From contig NZ_JACIBV010000001.1 of the NCBI RefSeq assembly GCF_014195505.1, forward strand, positions 2,294,001 to 2,358,000: a stretch of 64,000 nt of DNA, given 5' to 3'. The stretch comes from Nonomuraea dietziae (GTDB lineage: Bacteria > Actinomycetota > Actinomycetes > Streptosporangiales > Streptosporangiaceae). The position numbers were made by a program, and so were the translations under genes. Positions 30,734 through 37,780 of the stretch are shown here, piece by piece; position 1 is the first letter of the stretch, and each line of letters begins with the position of its first letter. The notes beneath the pieces were generated by a model. It saw nothing but the letters and a program-made list of their open reading frames with translations. It made no database searches and was not told the origin of the DNA.

Positions 30734-32022
30734 CCGTCCTGGCCTGGATCTCACTCGCCGTCTTCCTGTGCTCCTACGCCCTGATCGCCACCGAGCGGAT
30801 CCACCGTGTGGCGGCGGCGCTGGGCGGCGCGGGGATCATGCTGCTCATCCACGCGACCGACGCCAGGGCCGCCTTCTTCACCGAGCACACCGGCATCGAC
30901 TGGAACGTCATACTCCTGCTGCTCGGCATGATGATCATCGTCGGTGTGCTCAAGGAGACCGGCGTCTTCGAGTACCTGGCCATCTGGGCGGCAAAACGGG
31001 CCAGGGGCAGGCCCTTCCGGTTGATGGTGCTGCTGATCCTCATCACCGCCTGCGCCTCGGCGCTGCTCGACAACGTCACCACCGTGCTGCTGATCGCGCC
31101 CGTGACGTTCCTGGTCTGCGAGCGGCTGGCGCTGCCCGTCGCGCCGTACCTGATCGCCGAGGCGATGGCCGCCAACATCGGCGGCACCGCGACGCTGGTC
31201 GGTGACCCGCCCAACATCATCATCGCCAGCAGAGGCGGGTTGTCGTTCAACGACTTCCTCGTCCACCTCGCGCCGCTGGTCGTGGTGCTGCTCGTGATCT
31301 TCATCGGGCTGTGCAGGTTCCTCTTCCGCGGGTCCTTCGCCTACCACCCCGAGCGCGCGGCCGAGATCATGGCGCTCAACGAGCGCGAGGCCATCCGCGA
31401 CCGGAGGCTGCTGTGGCAGTCGCTCGGCGTGCTCACCCTCGTCATGGTCGCCTTCGTGCTCCACCCCCTGCTGCACTACGAGCCCTCGGTCGTGGCGCTG
31501 CTGGGCGCGGGCGCGCTGGTGGCGGCCACCAGGGTCACCACCGAGCAGGCCATCGCCGAGGTCGAGTGGCCGACGCTGGTCTTCTTCGCGGGGTTGTTCG
31601 TCATGGTCGGCGCGCTGGTGGAGACGGGCGTCATCGGCACGGTCTCCGACAGGGTCGTCGACCTCACCGACGGCGACCTCAGGTTCACCACGATGCTGCT
31701 GCTGTGGGGGTCGGCGGCCATCTCGGCGATCGTCGACAACATCCCCTACGTGGCCACGATGAGCCCGATCGTCTCCGACCTGGTCAACGCCACCGGCGGT
31801 GACGGCACCTCGCAGGTGCTGTGGTGGGCCCTGGCCGTCGGCGCGGACCTCGGCGGCAACGCCACGGCCGTGGAAGCGGCGGCGAACGTGGTGATCATCG
31901 GCATCGCCGCGCGGAACAGGACCCCCATCAGCTTCTGGGAGTTCACCCGATACGGTCTGGTAGTGACGTTCGTGACGGTTCTCGCGAGCGTGCCCTACTT
32001 CTGGGTGAGATACCTGATTTGA
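30730..32022 (+). CDS. SLC13/ArsB/NhaD-type ion permease
   Basis: 430 residues, about 12 helices. NIGGTATLVGDPPNIIIAS is the hallmark of the ion-transporter superfamily that includes ArsB, NhaD Na+/H+ antiporters and the human P protein; the symmetric IVDNIPYVATMSPIV and DLGGNATAVEAAANV form the second half-site. DNVTTVLLIAP in helix 4 repeats the first. Substrate could be Na+/H+, arsenite or a dicarboxylate; no ars genes lie nearby. Its coupling to CBS and RCK genes makes a monovalent-cation role more likely. GTG 30730. Confidence 0.88.
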   Translation: MTVLAWISLAVFLCSYALIATERIHRVAAALGGAGIMLLIHATDARAAFFTEHTGIDWNVILLLLGMMIIVGVLKETGVFEYLAIWAAKRARGRPFRLMVLLILITACASALLDNVTTVLLIAPVTFLVCERLALPVAPYLIAEAMAANIGGTATLVGDPPNIIIASRGGLSFNDFLVHLAPLVVVLLVIFIGLCRFLFRGSFAYHPERAAEIMALNEREAIRDRRLLWQSLGVLTLVMVAFVLHPLLHYEPSVVALLGAGALVAATRVTTEQAIAEVEWPTLVFFAGLFVMVGALVETGVIGTVSDRVVDLTDGDLRFTTMLLLWGSAAISAIVDNIPYVATMSPIVSDLVNATGGDGTSQVLWWALAVGADLGGNATAVEAAANVVIIGIAARNRTPISFWEFTRYGLVVTFVTVLASVPYFWVRYLI

Positions 32023-32052
32023 ACCACGCACTACCTGAGGGACGGGTCATAG

Positions 32053-32715
32053 TTGGTTGACATGAGGAACGACCCGGTCGTCGTGATCGGTCTCGGCCGG
32101 TTCGGCACCGCGCTCGCACTGGAGCTGACCAGACGCGGCACCGAGGTCCTGGCCATCGACAACCGCCCCAAGCTCGTCCAGGCGCTCTCCGGTCAGATCA
32201 CCCAGATCGCCGCCGCCGACTCCACCGACCTCGAGTCGCTCACCCAGCTCGGCGTGCCCGACTTCTACCGGGCCGTCGTCGCGATCGGCAGCGACCTCGA
32301 GGCCAGCATCCTGACCACCTCCCTCCTGGTGGACATGGGGATCGACGACATCTGGGCCAAGGCGGTCAGCAGGCAGCACGGGCAGATCCTCAGCAGGATC
32401 GGCGCCCACCACGTCGTCCTGCCCGAGCACGACATGGGCGAGCGCGTGGCCCACCTGGTGAGCGGCAGGATGCTCGACTACATGCAGGTCGACGCCGGCT
32501 TCGCGCTGGCCAAGACCAGGCCGCCCAAGGACTACGTCGGGGTGCGGCTGGGCACGTCGGGGATGCGCAAGAAGTTCGGGGTGACCGTGGTCGCGGTCAA
32601 GAGCCCCGGCGAGGAGTTCACCTACGCCACGGCCGAGACCGAGCTCACCTACGACGACGTCATCCTGGTCTCGGGCAGGACCGCGGACGTCGAACGCTTC
32701 GCCGAACTCCCCTAG
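32053..32715 (+). CDS. TrkA/KtrA-type RCK regulatory subunit
   Basis: 220 residues: RCK_N domain with NAD/ATP-binding VVIGLGRFGTALALEL and acidic strand-2 end VLAIDNRP, then RCK_C (YVGVRLGTSGMRKKFGVTVVAVK). It would gate a K+ channel (KtrB/TrkH), but no channel gene is in the window; the upstream neighbour is the NhaD-type permease. TTG 32053 and ATG 32062 are both possible starts; GAGGGA precedes the TTG. Confidence 0.88.
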   Translation: MVDMRNDPVVVIGLGRFGTALALELTRRGTEVLAIDNRPKLVQALSGQITQIAAADSTDLESLTQLGVPDFYRAVVAIGSDLEASILTTSLLVDMGIDDIWAKAVSRQHGQILSRIGAHHVVLPEHDMGERVAHLVSGRMLDYMQVDAGFALAKTRPPKDYVGVRLGTSGMRKKFGVTVVAVKSPGEEFTYATAETELTYDDVILVSGRTADVERFAELP

Positions 32716-32733
32716 CTCCACGCTTTTCGCGGT

Positions 32734-32768
32734 CGTGGCCACGGGCCTGCGGCCCTTCCCCCGCCACG
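32734..32768. terminator. Hairpin after the RCK gene
   Basis: CGTGGC (32734-32739) pairs with GCCACG (32763-32768), enclosing a second stem GGGCC-TGC-GGCCC (32743-32755). No gene lies in 32716-32869. Below the hairpin the DNA becomes unusually AT-rich (about 32818-32866), consistent with the promoter of the next gene. Confidence 0.5.
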
Positions 32769-32857
32769 GCGTGACCGCTTCCCGCGACCCGCGCCGCACC
32801 GCTTCCCACCGCCATACGAATGCCCGAAATATCATGATCAATCAGTAAATGATCTGC

Positions 32858-32863
32858 TAGTTT
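32858..32863 (+). promoter_or_regulatory. -10 box TAGTTT
   Basis: TAGTTT ends 6 nt before the ATG at 32870, in an AT-rich patch; another likely leaderless start. Confidence 0.5.
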
Positions 32864-32869
32864 TCAGGC

Positions 32870-33313
32870 ATGCGGGGGGGTTTATCCAGGCAGGGCAAGG
32901 CATGGCGGCTGGCAGCGGCGGGGGCCGTGATCGCCGCACTCGGGTACGGCACGGTGCTGGGGGACGACGACCTGTTCCCCTTCGGGCCCATGGTGCAGTA
33001 CGCCTTCAGCATCCCGCCTGACGGCGAGATCAAGTCGCTGCACCTGCACGCCGAGACCGCCGCGGGCACCAGGGTCGAGATCCCGATCGAGCCCTACTAC
33101 GTCGGCATCCGCAGGGCCGAGCTCGAAGGACAGCTCAGCCGCTACCTGGCCCGTCCCGAGCTGCTCCAGGGGCTGGCCGACGCCCACGCCAGGATCAGGC
33201 CCGGCGACCCGAGGCTCACCAAGCTCATCGTGGTGACCAAGGTGATCACGCTCAGGGACCGCCGTCCCGCCTGGACGACGAACGTGGAGAGGCTCTCATG
33301 GGTGGTGCGCTAG
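32870..33313 (+). CDS. Membrane-anchored hypothetical protein paired with HTTM protein
   Basis: 147 residues with one N-terminal membrane helix (LAAAGAVIAALGYGTVLG) and an extracytoplasmic part containing FPFGPMVQYAF, LHAETAAGTRVEIPIEPYYVG, and a C-terminal RLTKLIVVTKVITLRDR-like strand set. No named domain. Its last 16 bp overlap the start of the HTTM gene, so the two are coupled. Homologues in this position in actinomycetes accompany HTTM proteins; the function is unknown. Confidence 0.78.
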   Translation: MRGGLSRQGKAWRLAAAGAVIAALGYGTVLGDDDLFPFGPMVQYAFSIPPDGEIKSLHLHAETAAGTRVEIPIEPYYVGIRRAELEGQLSRYLARPELLQGLADAHARIRPGDPRLTKLIVVTKVITLRDRRPAWTTNVERLSWVVR

Positions 33314-34161
33314 ATCGCTGGTGGTTCGCGCCCGTCTCGCCGCGACGCGTGCGGATCCTGTCGGTGGTCGTCTACCTGTTCCTCCCGCTGGACATGATCC
33401 TGTTCACCGGCGGCGTCTGGGGCAACGCCGGCAACCCCTCCGGCTACCGGCCCGTGCTGGTGGCCCGCCTGCTGCACCTGCCGGGCGCCAACCCTGCGCT
33501 GGTCTACGCGCTGTTCGCGGTGGTGGTCGGCGCGGCCCTGATCGCCGCATGGGGCAGGCTGCCGCGCGCGGCGGGCTACACCGTCGCGGCCGGCTACCTC
33601 TACTGGGCGCTGCTGGCGATGTCGTACGGCAAGGTCGACCACGACCACCTCGCGCTGGTCGTCGCCCTGTTCGTGCTGCCCACCGCCGTCCGCGCAGGAG
33701 AGCAGGCGGCGGGGTGGGCGATCAGGTGCGTCCAGATCGCGGTCGTGGCCGCCTACTTCCTGTCGGCCTACGCCAAGATCAGGCACGGCGGCTGGGAGTG
33801 GCCGAACGGCGCCACCTTCCAGTGGGCGGTCAGCAGACGCGGCACGTTCTTCGGCGAGTTCGTCGCCTCCCTGCCCGGCGCGCTGCTGGTCGGGCAGTGG
33901 GTCGTGCTGCTGGCCGAGACGGCCGCGCCCGCGCTGCTGTTCACGCGCGGGCGCGTGCTGTACGCGGGGGTCGGCTTCTTCGCGCTGTTCCACCTGATGA
34001 CGTGGGCGGCGATCACGATCCACTTCCTGCCGCACGTGATCTGCCTGCTGGCCTTCCTACCGCTGGAGCGGGCGGCGATCGGCGGGAAGCGCGCACGCAG
34101 GGGTACCGCCGGGCAGCCTGCCACGGTTGTCGGCGACGGCGCGGTAGAGCCAGTGAGCTAG
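33298..34161 (+). CDS. HTTM-domain integral membrane protein
   Basis: 287 residues, about eight helices. RWWFAPVSPRRVRILSVVVYLFLPLDMI is the opening of the HTTM family (related to the membrane part of vitamin-K-dependent gamma-carboxylase); AYAKIRHGGWEWPNGATFQWAV and FHLMTWAAITIHFLPH are conserved family features. HTTM genes are often next to DUF393 thioredoxin-like genes, as here. The 3' end overlaps the convergent DUF393 gene by 105 bp. Catalytic role unproven; a lipid- or quinone-linked redox reaction is possible. Confidence 0.85.
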   Translation: MGGALDRWWFAPVSPRRVRILSVVVYLFLPLDMILFTGGVWGNAGNPSGYRPVLVARLLHLPGANPALVYALFAVVVGAALIAAWGRLPRAAGYTVAAGYLYWALLAMSYGKVDHDHLALVVALFVLPTAVRAGEQAAGWAIRCVQIAVVAAYFLSAYAKIRHGGWEWPNGATFQWAVSRRGTFFGEFVASLPGALLVGQWVVLLAETAAPALLFTRGRVLYAGVGFFALFHLMTWAAITIHFLPHVICLLAFLPLERAAIGGKRARRGTAGQPATVVGDGAVEPVS

Positions 34162-34443
34162 CCAGCGCACCGGCGGCACCCGCAGCAGCAGGCCCGGCGC
34201 GCTCCACGGCAGCCCCGCGTGGATCAGCAGCTTGGCCACGGCCTGCGCGCCGCCGAAGGCCCTGCCGCGCTGGTCGACCCACAGCAGCTCGTACTCGGCC
34301 CGTTCCCTGGTCACCCCCAGCTCGCCCAGGTCGGCGAACTGCCAGGCGATGATCGTCGCGTCGGGGCGCAGGTAACGTTCGACGAAACGCACGCAGGTGG
34401 TGCAGAAGCCGCAGTCGCCGTCGAAGACGAGCACAGGTCTCAT
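34057..34443 (-). CDS. DUF393 (DCC) thiol-disulfide oxidoreductase-like protein
   Basis: 128 residues. VFDGDCGFCTTCVRFVERY bears the diagnostic DGDCxxC motif; DxxGRAFGGAQAVAKLL and the late LYRAVADNRGRL are family hallmarks. The fold is thioredoxin-like, with a CxxC (CGFC) pair, plus another cysteine (TTC). Convergent with HTTM and overlapping its 3' end. Probably works with HTTM in a redox process at the membrane. Ends 9 bp downstream of the lysS stop in the same direction. Confidence 0.9.
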   Translation of the reverse strand: MRPVLVFDGDCGFCTTCVRFVERYLRPDATIIAWQFADLGELGVTRERAEYELLWVDQRGRAFGGAQAVAKLLIHAGLPWSAPGLLLRVPPVRWLAHWLYRAVADNRGRLPGGTPACALPADRRPLQR

Positions 34444-34452
34444 GATCCGACT

Positions 34453-36114
34453 CTACGCCCCGAGGAGCTTGCGGACGCGGTCGGCCCCGACGGCCAGCAG
34501 CAGCGTGGGCAGCCTCGGGCCGGTGTCGCGGCCGACGAGCAGCGTGTAGAGCAGGACGAAGAACTCGCGCTGCGCCGCCTTCAGCTCCGGTGTCGCCTTC
34601 GCGTCGGCGGGCAGGCCCGCCTGGAGCTTCGGCACGCCGTACACCAGGGCGGTCAGTCCCTCCAGCGACCAGTGCTCGTCGAGCCCTTCGAGCAGCAGCC
34701 GCAGGGACTCGCGCTGCTCGTCGCCGAGCCCGGCCAGCAGGTCGGCGTCGGGCTCGGCCAGGACACTGGTGCGCTGCTCGGCGGGCACCTGCGTGCTCAC
34801 CCACCGCTGCGCCCTGTCCAGGCGCGGACGCACCGACTCCAGGTCGGTGACCGGGTCGGCGGGGTCGAGCTCGCGCAGGATCCGCAGCGTCTGCTCCTCG
34901 TCGCCGGTGGTGACGTCCGCGATCGAGGCGAGCATCCGGTACGGCACCCGCCGCCGCGTCGACTCGAGCGGCCCCTCCGCCGTGCGCACCGACCTGGCGT
35001 GGACGGTCAGGTCCGCGGGCAGCGCCGTGCCGTCGGCGACCTTGCGCTCCAGCGCGTCCCACTCGTCGTAGAGGCGCTGGATCTCCTGGTCGAAGGCGAC
35101 CTTGAACGACTGCGCGGGCTTGCGGCGCGCGTACATCCAGCGCAGCAGCGGCGCCTCCATGATCTCCAGGGCGTCCGCCGCGGTCGGGACGCCGCCCTTG
35201 GAGCTGCTCATCTTCGCCATGCCGCTGATGCCGACGAAGGCGTAGCGGGGGCCGATCGGCTGCTGCCCGCCGAACACCTCGCCGACCAGATGGCCGCCGA
35301 CCTCGAAGGAGGAGCCCGGCGAGGTGTGGTCGACGCCCGAGGGCTCGAAGACGACGCCCTCGTAGGCCCAGCGCATCGGCCAGTCGACCTTCCACACGAG
35401 CTTGCCGCGGTCGTGGGTGGCCAGCCGTACGGTCTCGCCGTAACCGCACGCGCAGGTGTAGGCCAGCTCGGTCGTCTCGTCGTCGTAGCCGGTGACGGTG
35501 GTGAGGTCGCGCCCGCACAGCGCGCAGTAGGGCTTGTACGGGTAGTAGCCCGCCTCCTCCTCGGCCGCGCCTGAGCCTTCGAGCGCGGCGGCCTCGTCGG
35601 CGTCCTTCGCCTTCGGCTTGGCCTTGGTGCGGAAGCGGGACAGCACCGCGTCGATGCGGTCGCGCTCGCGCATCGCGTGCAGGATCTGCTCGCGGTAGAC
35701 GCCCGAGGTGTACTGCTTGGTCTGGCTGACGCCCCGGTAGGTCACGCCCAGGCGCGCCAGCGCGGAGATCATCGGGGTCTTGAAGTGCTCGGCCCAGTTC
35801 GGGTAGGCGCTGCCGGGCGGGGCGGGGACCGAGGTGAGCGGCTTGCCGATGTGCTCGGCCCACTCCTCGGGGATGCCCACCGGCACCTTCCTGAAGCGGT
35901 CGTAGTCGTCCCACGAGAGCAGGTGCACGCAGTCGAGGCCGCGCCGCCTGATCTCGTCGGCCACCAGGTGCGGGGTCATCACCTCGCGCAGGTTGCCCAG
36001 GTGGATCGGGCCGGACGGGCTGAGCCCCGAGGCGCAGACGATCGTTTTGCCGGGGGCGCGGCGCTCGGCCTCGGCGATGACGTCGTCCGCGAGTTGGGAG
36101 ACCCAGTCGGTCAT
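34453..36114 (-). CDS. lysS: Lysyl-tRNA synthetase, class I
   Basis: 553 residues of the archaeal/spirochaete class I enzyme, not the class II LysRS of most bacteria. Charges tRNA-Lys with lysine. HIGH-type motif SPSGPIHLGNLREV (around 31-45), then TPHLVADEIRRRG, and the KMSKS-type AKMSSSKG near residue 257; a zinc-like CALCGRD...CACG pair sits between. An acidic, Lys/Ala-rich insert (KAKPKAKDADEAA) interrupts residues 165-185. ATG 36114 is preceded by AAGGGT. Class I LysRS is standard in Streptosporangiales and Streptomyces. Confidence 0.95.
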   Translation of the reverse strand: MTDWVSQLADDVIAEAERRAPGKTIVCASGLSPSGPIHLGNLREVMTPHLVADEIRRRGLDCVHLLSWDDYDRFRKVPVGIPEEWAEHIGKPLTSVPAPPGSAYPNWAEHFKTPMISALARLGVTYRGVSQTKQYTSGVYREQILHAMRERDRIDAVLSRFRTKAKPKAKDADEAAALEGSGAAEEEAGYYPYKPYCALCGRDLTTVTGYDDETTELAYTCACGYGETVRLATHDRGKLVWKVDWPMRWAYEGVVFEPSGVDHTSPGSSFEVGGHLVGEVFGGQQPIGPRYAFVGISGMAKMSSSKGGVPTAADALEIMEAPLLRWMYARRKPAQSFKVAFDQEIQRLYDEWDALERKVADGTALPADLTVHARSVRTAEGPLESTRRRVPYRMLASIADVTTGDEEQTLRILRELDPADPVTDLESVRPRLDRAQRWVSTQVPAEQRTSVLAEPDADLLAGLGDEQRESLRLLLEGLDEHWSLEGLTALVYGVPKLQAGLPADAKATPELKAAQREFFVLLYTLLVGRDTGPRLPTLLLAVGADRVRKLLGA

Positions 36115-36143
36115 GGAACAACCCTTCGATCGAGGTGTGGCGA

Positions 36144-36165
36144 CCCATTCTTCCCGAAGAATGGG
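36144..36165. promoter_or_regulatory. Perfect 10-bp-arm inverted repeat between lysS and the divergent operon
   Basis: CCCATTCTTC (36144-36153) and GAAGAATGGG (36156-36165) flank CC. The right arm ends 5 bp before the ATG at 36171. It can act as an operator for both divergent transcription units, or as a hairpin in the rightward leader. The bound factor is unknown. Confidence 0.65.
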
Positions 36166-36170
36166 GACCC

Positions 36171-36731
36171 ATGGACTGGACTGCCCTCCGCGACCGTTTC
36201 CGCCGCGCTCCCCTGCGCCCTCCCCCGGCCCCGTGGCGGCCCGTGCCCGCGCAGAAGACGGGCGGCATCACGGACGTCGGCTTCGGGAGGCCCTCGCGGG
36301 AGGAAGGGCTCACCGCGCCCGATCTCCTGCTCGTCGCCTCGAGCACCGGCAGAGGCGTCTTCGACTGCGCGAACGGGCAGCGGGTGTACCGCGACCACGG
36401 GGAAACCTACCCCGACGACTCTCTGGTGCGCGAGGGCATCGGCCCGCTGGAGGGCGTCCAGGTCACGATGGCGGGGCTGTGGGGCGGCGGTCTGCGCACC
36501 ACGACGGACGACGGATGGGCGGTCCACCTCGTCGCCCCCGACTGGCCTGCCGAGAGCGTGCTCCTGTCGAAGGACGACGAGCCCTACCGCGGCTCGAACT
36601 GGTGGCACATCCATCGCGAGGAGGCCTGCGAGCTGCGCGCCTCCGGCTTCTCCCCCAGCGGCAGGACCCTGGTCATCGCCACGGCCTGCGACCTCGTCAT
36701 CTACTCCAGAGGGGTAGAAAGGAGATCATGA
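36171..36731 (+). CDS. Hypothetical protein, first gene of HAD operon
   Basis: 186 residues, soluble, tryptophan-rich (WRPVPAQKTGGITDVGFG; VTMAGLWGGGLRTTT; NWWHIHREEACELRASGFS). No named domain recognised. The central GVFDCANGQRVYRDH and LLVASSTGRG have strand-turn character resembling a beta-propeller blade or an immunity-like fold. GGGGA stands 5 nt before ATG 36171. ATGA overlap with the SnoaL-like gene indicates coupling, so it works with that and the HAD phosphatase. Confidence 0.7.
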   Translation: MDWTALRDRFRRAPLRPPPAPWRPVPAQKTGGITDVGFGRPSREEGLTAPDLLLVASSTGRGVFDCANGQRVYRDHGETYPDDSLVREGIGPLEGVQVTMAGLWGGGLRTTTDDGWAVHLVAPDWPAESVLLSKDDEPYRGSNWWHIHREEACELRASGFSPSGRTLVIATACDLVIYSRGVERRS

Positions 36732-37075
36732 CCGATCCCGCCACATGGGTGGACGCCTACGTCAGGGCGTGGCACACCAACGAGCCGGCCGACATCGGCG
36801 CACTGTTCACCGACGACGCCGCCTACTTCACCGAGCCCTACGCCCGGCCGTGGCGAGGGCGCGACGCGATCGTGCGCGGATGGCTGGAGCGCGAGGACGA
36901 GGGCGGCCCCTCGGCGTTCGAGTACGAGCCCGTCGCCGTCGAGGGCGAGACGGCCGTCGTCAAGGGCGTGACGACCTATCCCGACCGGGTCCTCAGCAAC
37001 CTGTGGGTGCTCAGGCTGGACGGCGAGGGCCGCTGCGCCGAGTTCACCGAGTACTGGATGGAGCAGCCCGCATGA
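36728..37075 (+). CDS. SnoaL/NTF2-like protein
   Basis: 115 residues. WVDAYVRAWHTNEPADIGALFTDDAAYFTEPY is the N-terminal helix and first strands of the SnoaL-like (NTF2) cone fold; PWRGRDAIVRGWL and RCAEFTEYWMEQP complete it. Such folds range from polyketide cyclases to small-ligand binders; substrate unknown. Preceded by AAAGGAG, starts at the overlapping ATGA, and overlaps the HAD gene by 4 bp. Confidence 0.85.
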   Translation: MTDPATWVDAYVRAWHTNEPADIGALFTDDAAYFTEPYARPWRGRDAIVRGWLEREDEGGPSAFEYEPVAVEGETAVVKGVTTYPDRVLSNLWVLRLDGEGRCAEFTEYWMEQPA

Positions 37076-37725
37076 GATCACCGGTCGTCTTCGACCTCGA
37101 CGGCGTGCTCGTCGACTCCGAGCCGGTCTGGGAGGAGGTCCGCAGGGCCTTCGTCGCCGAGCACGGCGGCACGTGGCGCGAGGAGACGCAGTCGAGGTTG
37201 ATGGGCATGAGCACCGGCGAGTGGTCGGCCTACCTGGCCGAGCTCGGCGTACGGCTGCCGCCCGAGGAGATCGCGCGCGGGGTGGTCGGGCAGATGGCCG
37301 AGCGCTATCGGCACGGCGTGCCGCTCCTGCCCGGCGCCAAGGAGGCGGTCGAGCGGCTGGCGGCCGGCCGTCCCCTCGGCCTGGCCAGCTCCTCCCCCCG
37401 CGCGCTGATCGACGTGGTGCTGGAGGCCACAGGGCTGGGCGCCTTCTTCGGCGCGACGGTCTCGACAGAGGAGGTCGCGTACGGCAAGCCGGCCCCCGAC
37501 GGCTACCTGGAGGCGGCCTCACGGCTCGGCGTGGACCCCTCGGACTGCGTGGCGGTCGAGGACTCCAGCAACGGGCTGCGGTCGGCGCACGCGGCGGGGA
37601 TGCGGGTGGTCGCGGTGCCGCACCCGCTCTACCCGCCCGCTCCCGACGCCCTGGCCCTGGCCGCCGGCACGGCCAAGACCCTGGACGATCTGACCCCCGA
37701 TCTGGTCGACTCCCTGTCCCGCTAG
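37072..37725 (+). CDS. HAD-superfamily phosphatase (beta-phosphoglucomutase-like)
   Basis: 217 residues. Motif I VFDLDGVLVDSE with nucleophile D near residue 8, motif II LASSSP, motif III KPAPDG, motif IV AVEDSSNGLRSA. The helical cap between motifs I and II is the C1 type of phosphoglucomutase/phosphatase members (GMSTGEW). Hydrolyses a phosphate ester or moves phosphate within a sugar phosphate. Last of three coupled genes; followed by a clear terminator. Confidence 0.93.
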   Translation: MRSPVVFDLDGVLVDSEPVWEEVRRAFVAEHGGTWREETQSRLMGMSTGEWSAYLAELGVRLPPEEIARGVVGQMAERYRHGVPLLPGAKEAVERLAAGRPLGLASSSPRALIDVVLEATGLGAFFGATVSTEEVAYGKPAPDGYLEAASRLGVDPSDCVAVEDSSNGLRSAHAAGMRVVAVPHPLYPPAPDALALAAGTAKTLDDLTPDLVDSLSR

Positions 37726-37740
37726 GCCAGGGGAGGCCGT

Positions 37741-37770
37741 GCCGTGCCCCGGAGGTCTTCGGGGCACGGC
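37741..37770. terminator. Bidirectional terminator hairpin
   Basis: GCCGTGCCCCG (37741-37751) pairs with CGGGGCACGGC (37760-37770) around an 8-nt loop, between the HAD gene (+) and the FtsH-like gene (-). Confidence 0.85.
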
Positions 37771-37780
37771 GTGAGCGGGT

